Shown here: positions 1 through 12,805 of the stretch, in pieces
Layout: each line of letters opens with the position of its first letter
Position numbering within the stretch: the stretch's first letter is position 1
NCBI GenBank assembly: GCA_030272585.1
Contig: BSYQ01000010.1
Span: forward strand, 2,852,001 to 2,916,000
Source: Bryopsis sp. KO-2023
Taxonomy: Eukaryota > Chlorophyta > Ulvophyceae > Bryopsidales > Bryopsidaceae
DNA: 64,000 nt
Direction: 5' to 3'
Notes under the pieces: generated by a model
What the model saw: the letters and a program-made list of their open reading frames with translations, nothing else
The model's database searches: none
What the model was told of the DNA's origin: nothing
Position numbers and translations under genes: made by a program

Positions 1-544
1 GGTCCGTCGTCGTACAAGTCAAAAATGCTCCAAAACGGCCAAATGGAAAGTGTGATATTGGGGCCAGTTGATTGTTTGGAAAAAAAATCCAACAAGAAAG
101 AAAAAATCTAAATTGGGCTGAAGCTTACAAATTCGATTTTACAAGATTTTATTGGATTTTATTTTGGGAAGGTCAGCTTCCCAGCAGGTTCTTCATGGTG
201 TTTTTGGTATTTAATTCTTGCATCCTTGCAAGTATCACCCCCTCGACCCCCTCCACACCAAATCGCACGACCCGTTGCAACAGCCCGCCGGCCAAGGCCA
301 GCGAAAAAGCTGCCGAAAATGAGGCACCTTGCTGCGAAAGTGCGTGGACCTCAGTCCTTCCGATCACATGAATTCACCAACCCCGCTTGCCACGTTGTCT
401 CTTTTCGTTTCGGCCTCTTCACACCAACCTCGATTGGGAGCCTCACGACTTTCTCTTTTATTTTTTTATGTTATAAAAACTCTTCCATGTGCCTTTGTCT
501 GGTTTCAACAGTGGTTGTGTTTGTTTTTGGTTTTCCTTGGGCAG

Positions 545-3500
545 GCCTGGTACCTGTCCTTTTTTTCGATGTACAGTTTGGTGAATCCGTATTTGAACCT
601 GTACTATAGAAGATTGGGTTTCAATGAAAGGGCTGTGGGCGTGCTTGCTGGTATCCAACCATGGGTGTTTGGGCCATCTGGCTATTTTTGGTCTGCTTTT
701 GCCGACATGTACAGGAAACACAAGTAAGAATCCATGTAACGGGGCATTGAGCGATTCTCGATTAAGAAAAAAGAAAATTCCTTCTTTGAACAGATATTTT
801 TGTGTGTGTATATTTTATTTTATTTTTTATTTTTAAGGAAAAAGAAAGGGATAAAGCCAATATTTCAATGCCATAATGTTTTGGTTGGTTGGTTGGTTGG
901 TTGGCACAACCCGTATTTCCTTGCATTTTTTTTTCTCCCAATTGGTCGGCCTTTTTATGTGGGTGTGTGTTTTTGACTTTTTTTTTTTTCAGGGTTATTT
1001 TGATCGGGACCTTGATTGCTTCGATTGTATGCAAGACTCTGATCGGATTTTCACACGCTTATTGGCTGTTGATTGGATTGGTGGCTCTGGCACAATTCTT
1101 CACTTCGCCTAGTATGACCATCGCAGACACTGCCGTTGTGGCATTGTGCAAACAGGTTGGGGCACCCCCATCCCCTCCCCCCCAAAAAAAAAATTGAAAT
1201 AATTAAAATTAAAAAAAATCTTTTTCCACTGTTCAAACGAGTGATATATATATATTGGCTCATCACCCATGTCTTTGATTATATAAAGAGTAAATAAAAG
1301 AAGAAAAATGAGAATCTGTTTTGTACACAATGCTTATGTTGTGTTTTATTTATATATATTCTTTTTTTTTATTATTACTTTTTTCCCATGATTTTTTTCC
1401 CATAATTTTTTTTTTGCTTTTTCAGGATGGCTCGTACGGAAGGCAACGTATGTGGGGGGCTGTTGGTTGGGGTATCAGCAGTTTCGTGATAGGTGGATTG
1501 ATCACAGTGTTTGGAATCATGGCTGCTTTTGTTTGTTTCCCGATCGTCGGCATTTTCACAATCATGGCAGGGTGTGCTCTAGACATGTCGCTCTTGACAG
1601 TTCCCGATGATGCCGAGCAAGTATGTGGCTTAATTAAACTAAATGCATGTGGTATTTTTGCAGGAAAGGATATCTATATATGCATATTTTTTTCAAGTTT
1701 TTTTCTTACTCTTTTTTTTTTCCGGTGTCGATAAGCCCAGTAACCAATACTTGGCAGTGCTTTCCTGAGTGAATTCTGTTCCGGGCGATCAAGCAAGGAT
1801 AAGCACAGGGAAATTCATCCATTGATTTCGTTGCACCATAATTGCACATGCCAACACACCCTTTCCTTTGATGCATTATTCTCATTAGTTTCTTATCCCC
1901 TCTTTTTTTCTTTATTTTATTTTTTAATCGTTCGAATACACGTGTACAGAGGGATGCCCCGCAACAATTAGAACTCTGTCCGACCGGAGGAAAGGGGAAA
2001 AAAGATACGAAGCTGGTGCTGGAAACCTCCAGCGAGGAAAGCGATGGCCAGAGCATCGCTGTGGTGGTGGTGGAATCTCCAAACGGCTCGTCCAATTCAG
2101 AAACGCATGTATCAACGTCTGATGCTGAGAGCGTTGGGGAAGATGCGCCGGAGGATGTCAATCTTCTTGCCGGGAAGCAGAATACCTGCGAAAGCAAAGA
2201 GTCAGAAAATGAACTGGGAGGTTCTTTGGACGGAGGTCAGAAGTGCAATGGGTCGATCTCCTTTTTTAAATTTCTTTTTTTTTTTTCGTTTTGACAATTT
2301 CGCTGGTTCCCCCCCCCAAAAAAATGCTTAATTTTCTATAAAAAAAAGCACCAAACCAATGATATGTTGCAAATATACATGTTTCGTTTTCATTGCTTTT
2401 TCTTTCCTTCTTCCTCGTTTTTTTTTTTTCTTTCTGTCAGCGCTATTTTTTCGTTTTACTTTCTGTGTGTTGAAAACTAAAAAAATTATTTTGGTAGCAG
2501 GCAATGCCAGTTTTCTTTCGAAATTGAAACGAGTCCTGATGGAGCCAGAGGTGGCAATCTTTGTTTTGATGGCTTTCCTGATGGGCATCGCTGCGGGTAC
2601 CATCGAGAACTTTCTGTTTCTTTATTTGGATCAACTGGGCGCACCAGAGTACCTGATGGGGTTATCCCTCTTGGTAAGGGAAAAGAAAGAAAAAAAAACA
2701 TCGATCTTTGTCACCTTCTTTCCGTTTCTGTCAAAAAATTCACTTTTCCTTTTTTTTGTCAATCTGTCCGGCTGGAAAAACATTCTGCAAACCCTGTCAG
2801 GATCTTAGCTTTTTCACTTTTTTATTTTTCTACCAGCGAGTAACCGTTTTTCCCTCCAATTCTCGATTCTCATTGGATATAATGACGTCGGGTGTGCAAC
2901 CCAGGTCACTTGCTCGGCAGAAGTCCCCATTTTCTTTGTCATGGACCATATCCTGCGATACGTCGGCATTCAAGCGACCCTGCACATGGTGATGGGGACC
3001 TTCATCGTGAGATTGGTGGCTTACGTGATGCTGGCCTCCATGGGGTCCCCCTGGTGGGTGTTGCTGATCGAGCCCCTGCATGGAGTTACGTTTGGATGCG
3101 CTTGGGGGGCAGGGACAGAATACAGTCGAAGAATCGCACCCCCCGGACTTGATGCCACCTTGCAGGTCGGTTCTCGCTTGTTTTCTGTTAGCTTTTTTTT
3201 TTAAATGGTCAAGCAACCTCTCGTTTTCGAAAAAAGTAAACACGCATAGATATGCAAATCAGGTTGGAATACTGTTTAAATGAAACAAACCAGCACACGA
3301 ACGTCAGTCAGTTTTCAGGGGGGGGGGGGTTCCGTTTTCTTTTTTCCCACCAAATTTGGTTTCATTACCCTGCAAGTTCCCCCCAGTTTTCATGATCTGG
3401 GGAGTAATTCCTGTATTAAACAGAATTTCTTTTGCATCTGCAGTCCATATTTTCTGGGATGTATTTCGGACTTGGGTATGGAACTGGTGCTTTGGTTGGA

Positions 3501-3641
3501 GGGGCAGTCTTCAAGGAATTCGGTCCAAGAATCATGTTTGCTGTGACGGCTTCGATTGTTTCGATTGGTTGGGGAATATGTTTGGTTGCGATTGCGATTC
3601 TCGGTACTCGACGTTCTAAATATCAAAATCTGCAAGGATGA
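545..3641 (+). CDS. MFSD6-like major facilitator transporter (7 exons resolved, 5' end open)
   Basis: Multi-pass membrane transporter; substrate unknown. Exons that join in phase are 545-723, 993-1155, 1426-1620, 1950-2235, 2501-2673, 2905-3165 and 3444-3641 (TGA), giving about 485 residues. The first resolved exon has an MFS_1_like start (SLVNPYLNLYYRRLGF, then GVLAGIQPWVFG). Later exons carry hydrophobic helices and the conserved MFSD6-type stretch WVLLIEPLHGVTFGCAWGAG, followed by GMYFGLGYGTGALVGG near the end. Exon 4 is an acidic, serine-rich loop between the two six-helix halves, as expected for the central cytoplasmic loop. All introns are GT-AG with T-rich 3' ends. The start codon must lie in an upstream exon before 545; a readable frame exists there but no start could be fixed. 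Family call is from remembered motifs; substrate is not inferable. Confidence 0.8.
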
Positions 3642-4267
3642 ATGGAGGGGGGGGCGAGGGGGCAGGAAAAAATGGAAAAAAAAAATGGGAAGGAAAGGAA
3701 AGGAAGTATTGTCAGAAAATGAAAGAGAATTTGATTGATATTCAATTGGGTAGCTGATTTCGTAGGAGAGCTATATTCTTGATTGGGGATTCTGTTTTTT
3801 CTTGGTGAGCTAATTAATGATCAACTTTACTTGGGCAGTTTTTGTGTGTGTTTTTTTTATTTATTTTTTTTAATTCACTCTTAGTTAAAAGTGAATTTTG
3901 GATTGAAGATTTCCACCTACTTTATTCAGGCGTTTTTTTTTGTTTTTTTCCTCAAGTATGTTATTGAGTATGAAGTGTGTTAATGAATTTGGAAAGAATT
4001 TTAGCAGATGCCAGACAGGATACAGAAAAAAAAATGCATGCGTTCTAGAGAAGCAAGAAAAAAGAGTGAGATGGAACCAACCGCCACCTCATTTTGTTGT
4101 TTTTTGTTGTGATTTTTTTCTTTTTTTTTTATTTTGATGCTGAAATTATTGAATGCCTTGGGGCTTCAGCATCAGGGTAGCTAGGTGAAATGTCAGGTGG
4201 CGGTGCTATTATTCAATGAAGGGTAGGATCGGGGTAGGTGGGGTTTTTTTTTTTCTTTTTTATAAAG

Positions 4268-4338
4268 ACAATTTTGTTGCACAGGGAAGGTATTTTTCCT
4301 CTTTTTTATAAAAAAACAATTTTGTTGCACAGGGAAGG
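4268..4338. repeat. 23-bp direct repeat pair in a gene-free T-rich stretch
   Basis: An identical 23-bp sequence (containing TTTTGTTGCACAGGGAAGG) occurs at 4268-4290 and 4316-4338. It sits within 3642-4800, which is otherwise T-rich with no supported gene and probably holds the 3' flanks of the two converging neighbours. Confidence 0.6.
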
Positions 4339-4800
4339 AAGAAGCATCCTTTTTTTCTCTGTGTTTTTTTTTCCCCTTTTAATCCATTTTGAGAATCCCA
4401 TTCACAGCTGTGAAAAAAACATCCCTCGACATCTTACATGCTTTTTTTTTTCTTTCTGGTTTCGCACGCCACCTCTCAAATCACGAATTATACATACAGA
4501 TTTCTGGGATCCCTTCTGTTTCTCTTTCATCGTGCCTTTTTTTTTGAGTCTGGCTTGTTTTGGTGGATTCTTTTCTTAAAGTAATTTAAAAAAAATGACA
4601 AATATAGTATAAAAAATCTTTTGCTTCTCCCATTTTTTAGTCAGCTGCACGACGCGATCGTCTCCGACTTTTTCCACCTTCACTTTCTTTCACCGCGACT
4701 GAGTCCTATCACCAGACAAAAAAAAGAAACCAGAAAAAAATATTTTTTCAGGGATTGGGATGCACTTAATGAAAAACAATTAATTGGAGGTGCTCCTTCC

Positions 4801-5607
4801 TTAATTAGCCCGAATAGATAAGATGTCCAGGGGGGGCTTTCCGAGAAAAGTAAAACAAATAAACAAATAAGATTTTATGCACACCTCACTGGGGTCGGGA
4901 GTTGGGGGCTCTGTGTTGTCTGACTGCCAGATCCAATTCCAGAGCAATCCAAACAAGAAAATTCCACTGCAACGGAAAAAAAAAATTGCAGCTGCAAAAT
5001 GAAAATTGGGGGAACCATAATAACAATTCTGGAGATAGGGGATGTGCTCCTCAGGAAATGCAACGCTGGGTTGAGGAATGAGCAAGTTGGAAAAAACTTG
5101 CCTTCCCTGAAAAAAAGACAGAAACTCACAAACACTTCTTCAAGGAAAAAAAGACATAGGCGTCACTCATATTAGTCATGCTCAAAAAAAGAGTGACTTT
5201 TGTTCTGTCTCTCGAGTTGTAGTTTTCCTCCTTTTTTTTTTTCAAACCAATCTTTCTCACAAGAAAACGACGCCCGTCGTGACTGTTCGCCTGGTTTCCT
5301 TGTCCTCGATCGCCTCCGCAGCAGAGAAAATAAGGGTCGCACCGCAAGAAAACAAAGAAACGCCCATCAACGTGTAACCCACATTCTGTATGAACGAGCG
5401 CCTGCAGGAACGCGAATCTCTCTCAACCACTCGGGTTTTTTTTCCGCAAAAGACACCACCAATTCTTGCTGCACGAACAAGTTTTAAACAGTCTTTCTTT
5501 TGAAGCACCCCCTGAAAGGTATCGGCCCAAGCGACTGACCTTCGTCTGGCTTGATTTTTCTCGGCGACCTCCTTTTCGGCCATCCGCTGGTGAATGGATT
5601 TCGACAT
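4801..5607 (-). CDS. small two-helix membrane protein, unrecognised
   Basis: The gene reads from ATG at 5607. The N-terminus is charged (MSKSIHQRMAEKEVAEKNQ), followed by a hydrophobic helix within NVGYTLMGVSLFSCGATLIF. A good donor (GTGAGA) lies near 5260. An acceptor near 5111 leads into a segment reading LIPQPSVAFPEEHIPYLQN, and a further helix GIFLFGLLWNWIWQ is followed by an acidic/proline tail and a TAA at 4801. One internal intron between 5040 and 4955 is possible and its borders are uncertain, so the exact protein (about 130-190 residues) is not fixed. Two transmembrane segments and a short soluble tail suggest a small integral membrane protein, perhaps organellar. I recognise no family. 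Confidence 0.5.
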
Positions 5608-5954
5608 GGTGAATAAGGGACACTTGCAGATTTCCCTATTTTCAACTTGAACTCAAACAAACGAACGAACAGTCCATGTAATTCATGCAATTCCTGGCGG
5701 CCTGGAACCGAAAAACATTACAAGGGCTAACTAATGCTTCTGAGCCTGAAGATGAGGCCCCAATCGTCCATTGTCTCAACGGTTCAATACATTGGGGTCC
5801 CACTGATCCCAAAGGAAAACCTGGCACCAGCCTAGGTTCTTTCTGTATTTCTGGCAGATTGCAATGTACAAGACAGTTTTCCAGCGGCCCCGTTGATTGA
5901 ACACTCACACGCGACGCACAGTTCAAGAACCAGACTATAACACTGGTGCAGAAA

Positions 5955-7028
5955 ATGTCTAGTTTCTTCGGAGGCTCTCGGCGAACTCAACAAGGACCAT
6001 TGCCCCCGAGCTCCGCACAACCAAACGGCAGCGCTGGTGAGGAAGGTTGAAAAGAAGAATCGTTGCGAATGGGCGTATTTTTGTCGACTGAAGCGTCGAC
6101 ATTTTTGAGACTGTCGACAGGACGATACGGAAATGCAGTGCTGAGGCAACCGCGGCCTGGAGCGGGAGAAGCCAACGTCGCGAGGATTGGCGGCGGCAGG
6201 GGTGCTGGCGCGCTGGACATGCACAGCATGCTGGATTCTTACAACACACACTTTCGATCGGCTGGTGCGGAGAGAATTCGACGAAACGCTGTATCAACTC
6301 CAGTGTTTTTTCGTGTCTTTTGAACTTGGAGTGAAATTCACCTCAGTGGTAATTGCCTTGGGGGGGGGGCGCTTGCTGATCGAAAAGCCTGACCAATCGA
6401 CAGAGTTGTTTTTTTTGAGTTCGCTGTTACGATCCAGAGGCGAGGATACAAGGCCACCAGACGGAACAAGCAAATCTACAACAGGTATAATGCGATGAAC
6501 GTTTATGCTGTGGTTGTCGATCGGCTGCGACGCATTTTCAACCTTTTTTGTTACTTCCAGGCTATTGCTGAGGTGCGGCTTGCCCTCCAATCCGAAAACG
6601 AGAAGAAAACGGCGCTGGAATCGGAATGCGAGGAAGTCATGGCGGACATTGCTCAAATGGAGACTCTGGTTTCGACGCGAGAGGTGCGCGATGTCGCTGT
6701 GGTGGCATGTATACATATATTTCTCAATATATTTCTTGTATGCGCCGTGGAATTGTTTTTCTGCATTGGCCACAGGAAGAGGACGCCAAAATCAAGGACG
6801 CGATCTCCACAATGAAAGAAGAGTATGAGCAGCTTGTGGAAAGCATCAACGCAACAAGGTAGCCCTGTTTTCCTGCCGTACTCAGTGCGTCAACCCATGC
6901 GGCAAATCCTCCCTCAATTTAAAAAAAAATTACGGGCGCTGTTTTGTTTCAGGAAGGATTTTGTGCAAGAGTGCTGGCGGCTGGATGATGAATTGAGGTG
7001 CGATTACGTGAAGTTGGACCCGGGGTGA
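5955..7028 (+). CDS. small coiled-coil protein, six exons, unrecognised
   Basis: Exons 5955-6036, 6121-6264, 6438-6484, 6561-6683, 6776-6858 and 6953-7028 (TGA) join in a single phase-consistent frame of about 184 residues. The N-terminal 75 residues are Gly/Ser/Pro/Arg-rich (starting MSSFFGGSRRTQQG). The rest is a continuous heptad-like coiled coil (for example AIAEVRLALQSENEKK, then EEVMADIAQMETLVSTRE and MKEEYEQLVESINATR), ending RCDYVKLDPG. This layout, a disordered low-complexity head plus one coiled coil, fits a scaffold or complex subunit (ciliary, kinetochore or nuclear-pore type), but no family signature is visible. The ATG context and all five introns are canonical. It is divergently oriented to the membrane protein ending at 5607, so the roughly 350 bp between them is probably a shared promoter. 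Confidence 0.65.
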
Positions 7029-7815
7029 AAAACACAAACACATGCTCTCCTGTTGCCTGAAAACATTGAAAATAGATGTTGGAAGTGCTGCAGTTTGGTG
7101 ATTTGGTACAGGGCTTTGCACACGAATCACTCGGAGAAGAGAGGATCACACTGCTAAGTCTCCAACCGAGTCTCCCCTTTGCTAAAAGGGGCAGTCCACG
7201 AGGCTGAGCAACTTCTATTACAACAAAATAAGACGGCACAGTTCATTGTGGGGAAAATTCCAGAAACGCATATGGTGATCTTACATTTAAAAAAATGGGA
7301 CAAAAAATGAGCCACCATGTTTTTGCAAAATCCAACGAGAATATGCTCCAAAGCTAAGAGGCCACCTGCACTGACTCGCCCAAAGCAAAAAATGCCCCAG
7401 GGCAGCTGAACCAACCAGGGTATATATATATTGGTCAGCTGATCGTTGTCCAAAGCCCCACAAGCATTCTCTAGTCAATCGATCGACATGGAACTCCCAA
7501 AGCATTCGTTGAGTACTACATAAGCTTACGCCAAACTGGCGACCATCGGCGAAGCAAGAGCCCGACTCACATCGATATCACCAGTATTGATAATTTTTAC
7601 GAGGGTTTTGTCCGACGCAATCAGCTAAAAAAGGCCTCGATGCCCCAACGGGTTTTTGATTTCACGGAAGGGAGAAGGCTGAGGGTTGCTCGTTTGCGCT
7701 GTGTTTTGGGGGAAGAAATTCAAGGAGATTTTTCTCTGGGGACCACGAGCTTAAGTTAGAGCTTGCTTAAGTCAGTCGCTGAGGTTTCAAACACAGACAG
7801 GAGTAAATCGGTCAG

Positions 7816-8256
7816 ATGGAGATCAGCGGCAACACGAACTCAGGCGGAGAAATGAACGCATTCATCCCGCAACCTGAGAGGGACAGCGGAAACGTGGGGT
7901 TTTCATCCACAAGAAGCCCACAACCGCGTGATCGAGAGGATGTCCAATCTGTTTTTCGGAGTACAGAGACGACATGTAGAAACGATCTGGAATTTTCTCA
8001 CCGTGGATGGCGTTTATGGCGGCGGTGGAGAGAGCTGAGGGTGGAATTCGGACTAGGGTTGGCGGGGGGAGTGTTGCTGGGGATGTTTTGGAATGGTTGG
8101 CTCTTTGGCGGCGGCGCTCAGGAAGAGGATTCATGTGAATCGAGCCGCCTTGATCAAGATGTGGGAGGGGAGGCAGAGAGGGAGGTGCGTGCGGCGGCAC
8201 GCAGCAGAAGGAGACTTGAAAAGCTTCATCAGGAATGGATGTGGCATGCAGAGTAG
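7816..8256 (+). CDS. single-exon hypothetical protein with one membrane helix
   Basis: ATG at 7816 opens an intronless frame of 146 codons ending TAG at 8256. The N-terminal half is polar. A single hydrophobic segment (LGLAGGVLLGMFWNGWLFGG, roughly residues 81-100) is preceded by an Arg/Trp-rich stretch (RGWRLWRRWRELR). The C-terminal 45 residues are highly charged (AAARSRRRLEKLHQEW). It looks like a tail-region single-pass membrane protein with a basic cytosolic side. I see no known domain. The composition is less AT-rich than the flanks, which supports coding. Alternatives are an open frame by chance; an opposite-strand frame also exists over 7862-8200 but begins without ATG. Confidence 0.45.
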   Translation: MEISGNTNSGGEMNAFIPQPERDSGNVGFSSTRSPQPRDREDVQSVFRSTETTCRNDLEFSHRGWRLWRRWRELRVEFGLGLAGGVLLGMFWNGWLFGGGAQEEDSCESSRLDQDVGGEAEREVRAAARSRRRLEKLHQEWMWHAE

Positions 8257-10692
8257 AGATTAGAAACCGCTTGTAAACCTGTATTTATTGTTCTGAAAAC
8301 ACACATCTCCTTTTCAAGGATCGGTGCAGTACCAAGCAAACATTGACCCAAGCTCCACTCTAGTAGCTCTGATCGCAATCTCCAGCAGTTGTTTCAATCA
8401 CCCAAGACCCCAATTATAATTTGCAAATGTCCCCAACAATTACCCTAATCTGAGGTCATCGTGGTGGACACCCATGATTTTCTTTTTTTGGAAGTCAGAT
8501 CGAGCATTCCACAACGAAAAGCAAATTTGAGGGATTCTCTTCTGGCAGGGATATGAAACATATTAAACACATTTTTTTGGAATTCTTCTGGTGGATTACA
8601 TTCACCACAATGTCGAAAAGAATACCAAATGAACAAAAACTTCCGCGATATGAGAGCACCCTGCAGATATCGGTGAATACACCCATCGCAGTGTAAGAAG
8701 CAAACCGTTTGAAGGAAAAACGGAGCAGACCACAACATAAAATCCCTTATATGTGAGCCTTTGAAAATAAAAAAAAATGGTACAATTTTTCCAGCAAATG
8801 TCCAACACATCTCTGTTTTGTTTCGAATGCATATGGCCCCCAGCTCCGGAGAATATCTCGAGAACGTTTTTCTTTACCCCCTTTTTTTTTCTTCTTCTTT
8901 TTTCTTTGATTTCTCTGTCTGTTTTTTTCTGACCCTCCCTTTGCTTGTGTCAATTTCTTCCCTCTCGGAAAGACCTTAACCCCCTGATACTTGTTTGAAA
9001 ATCCCCCTTGATCACCCTAAAAGAAACCCACTTCCAAACTAGCTCCAAAATAATAGTTGAAAAAAAACAGTAAAGAGAAATTGAAAAAAAAAGAAAAGAA
9101 AATCCATCCCAAAGATGATTAGATTTGGACACCGCCAAGCCCTTGCCCAAGATTCGGCTTTTGTGACATGCTGAATTTTATATCTTATATATATATATAC
9201 TTTTGGAATCTCAATATCTATATATAGATTTAGGGGCCTTTTTCCTTGCCATATTAACACCAAAGGGACATGAACCACCAATTATGAAACACAAAAAGGA
9301 AAAGAAACGTACAAAAAAAAGGGGTATCCAAAAATCTAGATACCAAACTGGAGTGCCTTGGGAAGGTATGTGTATTACCAATTACCTTCTCTATCGCTGA
9401 CCAAAATTTCTACCCAACTCTTTTTTTTGGGAATTATTTTTTTTTTCTCCCTCCCCTCTTCTTTCTAAGATTCCCTTTTTTTTGATATGTTAACATATTC
9501 CTTCCCTTTCTTTTTTTTCCCTGTTTCATTTTCACCCGATTGCTTGACCCTCACCGATCCACTTCCAAAACGAACATCGTGCTTTTCAACCCATCCAAAA
9601 ACAAGAAAAAAATATATATATTTTTGTAAAAAACAAAAAACTATTATTAAAATAAAAAAAACAGAGCATGCAAGGATTGAAAAAAAAGCAAACGATAAAA
9701 AAAAGCAAACAAAAAAGACCCAGAGAAAAACAAAAACAAAAGCATTTGAAAATTAAAAAAACCTACCCGTTTCACGTCGGTATTCGCAGACAAAAAAACC
9801 CAGATTGCCCTTTGTTTCTTTCATGCATATATATTCTTTTGACTTTAATAGCAGGGTTTTTTTTTTGAAAAATCCCCTCCCTCTTCACACAAATCCACGA
9901 ACAAGGTGTTCATATTGTCGTTAGTCAATTGAAAGGAAAGCATCCACAGAAAATAAACACCAGATTTAAAACATAAAAAAAAGAACAATAAAGAGGGCAT
10001 CTCGCCTAAACTCAACTGTCTGTTCGAACTCCCCCACCCACCCCAATTTATCCCGAATTTGATTTTTTTGTTTTTTTTCATTTTGCATTTACACCAACCG
10101 AAACAAAAAAGATTAGAAAAAGAAAAAAAAAAAGCAGCCATATATCGTCTCTTTTTTCTTTTTTTTTGGTTCTCACTGAAATATACTTTTTATGAAAGCT
10201 TTTTATGGTGTTTTTAACCTGACCTATCCCAAATTGCTGTACAATGTTACCAGTACACGAAAATTATTTCATACGATTTTTTTTTTCGACCCCTCCTCCC
10301 TAAGCCGTTTTTTTCTTTCATTCCGCTGCAGTTTAAAACGAAACACCAAAAAAAACAGGATTCTTATGTGTCGTCTTTTTTTTTTTTGGGATCAAATGCA
10401 TACATCAGTCACGCACGCATGCACAATCCCCACAAAAAAAATAATAGAAAAAAATAATAAACAAATAAGGCCAAGTTGGCCCCTCTCTCTCTCCAGCTCC
10501 ACACTGGACAGTCACAATCCTACTCCCCCCCCCCTCATGTCATCCACCCACAGAAATAATCAACTGGACTGACTTCGAAAAAATAAACAAAAAAAATACA
10601 TCGCAAAAGAAAGTTCTGTTTTCATCACATTCCCCCCCCCCCCCCCAACCACCCTTACAGTCATTTCAGCAAGGTTGGTTTGTTGGGTCAGT
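8257..10692. other. gene-free AT-rich stretch
   Basis: No gene supported. The stretch has many A/T runs, a C run near 10631-10646 and short pyrimidine tracts. A 121-codon opposite-strand frame at 8445-8810 contains several Cys residues but no recognisable domain. Confidence 0.5.
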
Positions 10693-12805
10693 TCACAATC
10701 CACTGGATCCATCATCTCTGACAAATATTCTGAGCTCCCCTCGGTCTCCTTCGGTAACTCTGAGACCGTTGTCCAAATAAACCACTGTGAAACTTCCATC
10801 AGTGGCATCCGTCGACAGCCCGCTGTCGGTGAGCTGCCGAAGGAAGTCCGGCAACGGAGGGAACTCGAGCTTCGGAGCACCAAACCCACTGAAAAACAAA
10901 AACGAAAAAACAGACAAGAATAGTGAGGGAAATGTGCAGGTGGGCCGAAAAAAAATTAAAGAAAATGGAAACGTAGACAGGAATTCTGGCAGCGCTCTGC
11001 CATTCTGACTGACACCGATGTAAAAGAAACAAAGAAAACGGGCATTCCTTTTTTTTTTTTTTCATTTTTTCCCCATTTATTAATGTTTTTTTTTCTTTTT
11101 TCTCTTTTGGATTTTTTTTTTTTTTGGAGGGGGGGATAAGCGAATCCAACGAAAACAAAAATCAATCCCAGCGAACCAAATCCTGAAGTTCACGTTATTC
11201 TCAAACATAAAAATAAATAAATATTTGCCCAATTCACAATTCATTCTGTTCACCTGTTCAGAAGCTCAAGGGCCCCCTCTCTGTATTTGATACTCACACC
11301 ACTCGTTCCCACAAAACTCAAATCATGCATCAGAGACAAACGCAAGGTTGGAGATGCGTTGATGGGAACCCATGGTAAACGAGGGGCCCTAACTCCAATC
11401 AATTCCACAATGTTGTCCAGATACCCCTACTCGAAAACACACCAACAAAGGTCAAAACCCCACCCCTCCTGGAACAAAAAAAAAAAATCCTTCCAAAAAA
11501 AAAAGCACTATTAAAAGCTGGTGGCGATCACCCCCCAGACTCACCGTTTCACAATCGATCCTCTGATAGATCTGCCCCAAAGAAAACGGTGTGGCGAAGA
11601 GCTGGAAAGAAAAGGGGCCCGGCCGATTGCCCCCCAAGTTCCCAGATTCGAACGCACTGGAGTACACCAGCCGCCAAATGCCGTTCAATAAACCGACAGA
11701 GGTGTTACCCCTGGTGCCTGTCAATTCAACAATGCCCCCGACCGTTTGAATTCGTTCTGCAGCTTCACGGACCCTCGATATCCGAGCAGCCTGCGCCAAC
11801 ATTCAAAATCATGATTAAGAAAACCCTGCTTCCAGCGTTTGACATAGCTCAATTCATCGAATAATCACCCCACCCCACCCCCTTTCCTCCGATCTTTTTC
11901 ATCCATCGTCCAGGTGCTACCAACATCGACCATTCAAGACAATCCCAACACTCATAATGCTGCTCTTGGCCCGCCCACCCACCCACCCACCCACCCAACA
12001 CTCATATCCTAATGCTGCTCTTGACCCACCCACCCACCAACCCACCAACGTTTTCCCCCAATGTATCTGTACAGCCTGGAAGAAAACTCACCGAGGCGGC
12101 GAAGCCCCTGTCGAGGCCTGCTACAGAGGCCAGGAGATCAGCTCTCAAGTCTGCCCTCGACAGCATTCCTGGATTAGGATTGATGAGGTCGCTGGGGCTT
12201 TCATCATCATCCTCATCTACATCATAGTAGACTGGGACGGTGGCAGGCTGGATGGCCTCTTCCTCTCGCGAAGTCGGAGCCCATGCTTCGCTGGAGCTCT
12301 CAGAAGAGCCTGCCACAACAAAAGATTCAGTCCCTGCCCAATTCCATTTCCTATCCAATGTGAGCATGATTGGAATGGTCCAGTGCCGAGTGCGGAAACG
12401 AATCGAAGACTGGGAAACTGGATTGTACGCGCGAATCGAGGGGGCTGCCCGGTTGAAGCACGTGATTTTTTTACACATGAGCGCCGCTTGCGCGCGCGGT
12501 CGATCACAGTTGGGTGTTCCAATGTGCCAACCGCGATTCTCATCAGCGAACCGAGAAAACACAGAAACGTGACGGTTTTGGAGGAGACGGCCGGCTTCTG
12601 CTTGTACACCCTTACCCGAGCTCGTTTCGGGCTCGTTGCCTGGTCGTTCTTGGCCCGACTTGTCGCGTTGTCGCCAGAGGTTATCCCTATCCACATTCTC
12701 GCTGTTCGCCGCTTCCCCGTTACCCCTGTTGCTGGCGTCTTCCGAGGCGCCAGCGTCCAGGTCGCCATAAGAAGCGAACAGGGAGAGATGACGCCTAGCG
12801 AACAA
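10693..12805 (-). CDS. PAP/fibrillin family plastid lipid-associated protein
   Basis: Fibrillins sit in plastids on plastoglobules or thylakoids and bind lipids or quinones. Minus-strand exons in phase are (?12805)-12616, 12309-12092, 11790-11545, 11426-11298 and a last exon 10888-10693 ending TGA. Family motifs appear in order: LRADLLASVAGLDRGFAAS (start of the domain), NGIWRLVYSSAFESGNLGG, FATPFSLGQIYQRIDCET, then GYLDNIVELIGVRAP, and the C-terminal FTVVYLDNGLRVTEGDRGEL. The last exon starts in phase 2 whereas the exon at 11298 ends in phase 0, so a small exon is missing between them. A 23-nt candidate at 11199-11177 (NNVNFRI) has exactly the needed length. The targeting peptide and start codon are not resolved: the exon ending at 12616 is open upstream to about 12790 and no ATG is convincing. 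Presence of this gene implies a plastid lineage. Confidence 0.82.

Noticed and set aside
8445..8810. Minus-strand 121-codon frame with several Cys residues
   Set aside because: No recognisable zinc-binding spacing, a start without ATG and AT-rich surroundings; it could be chance.
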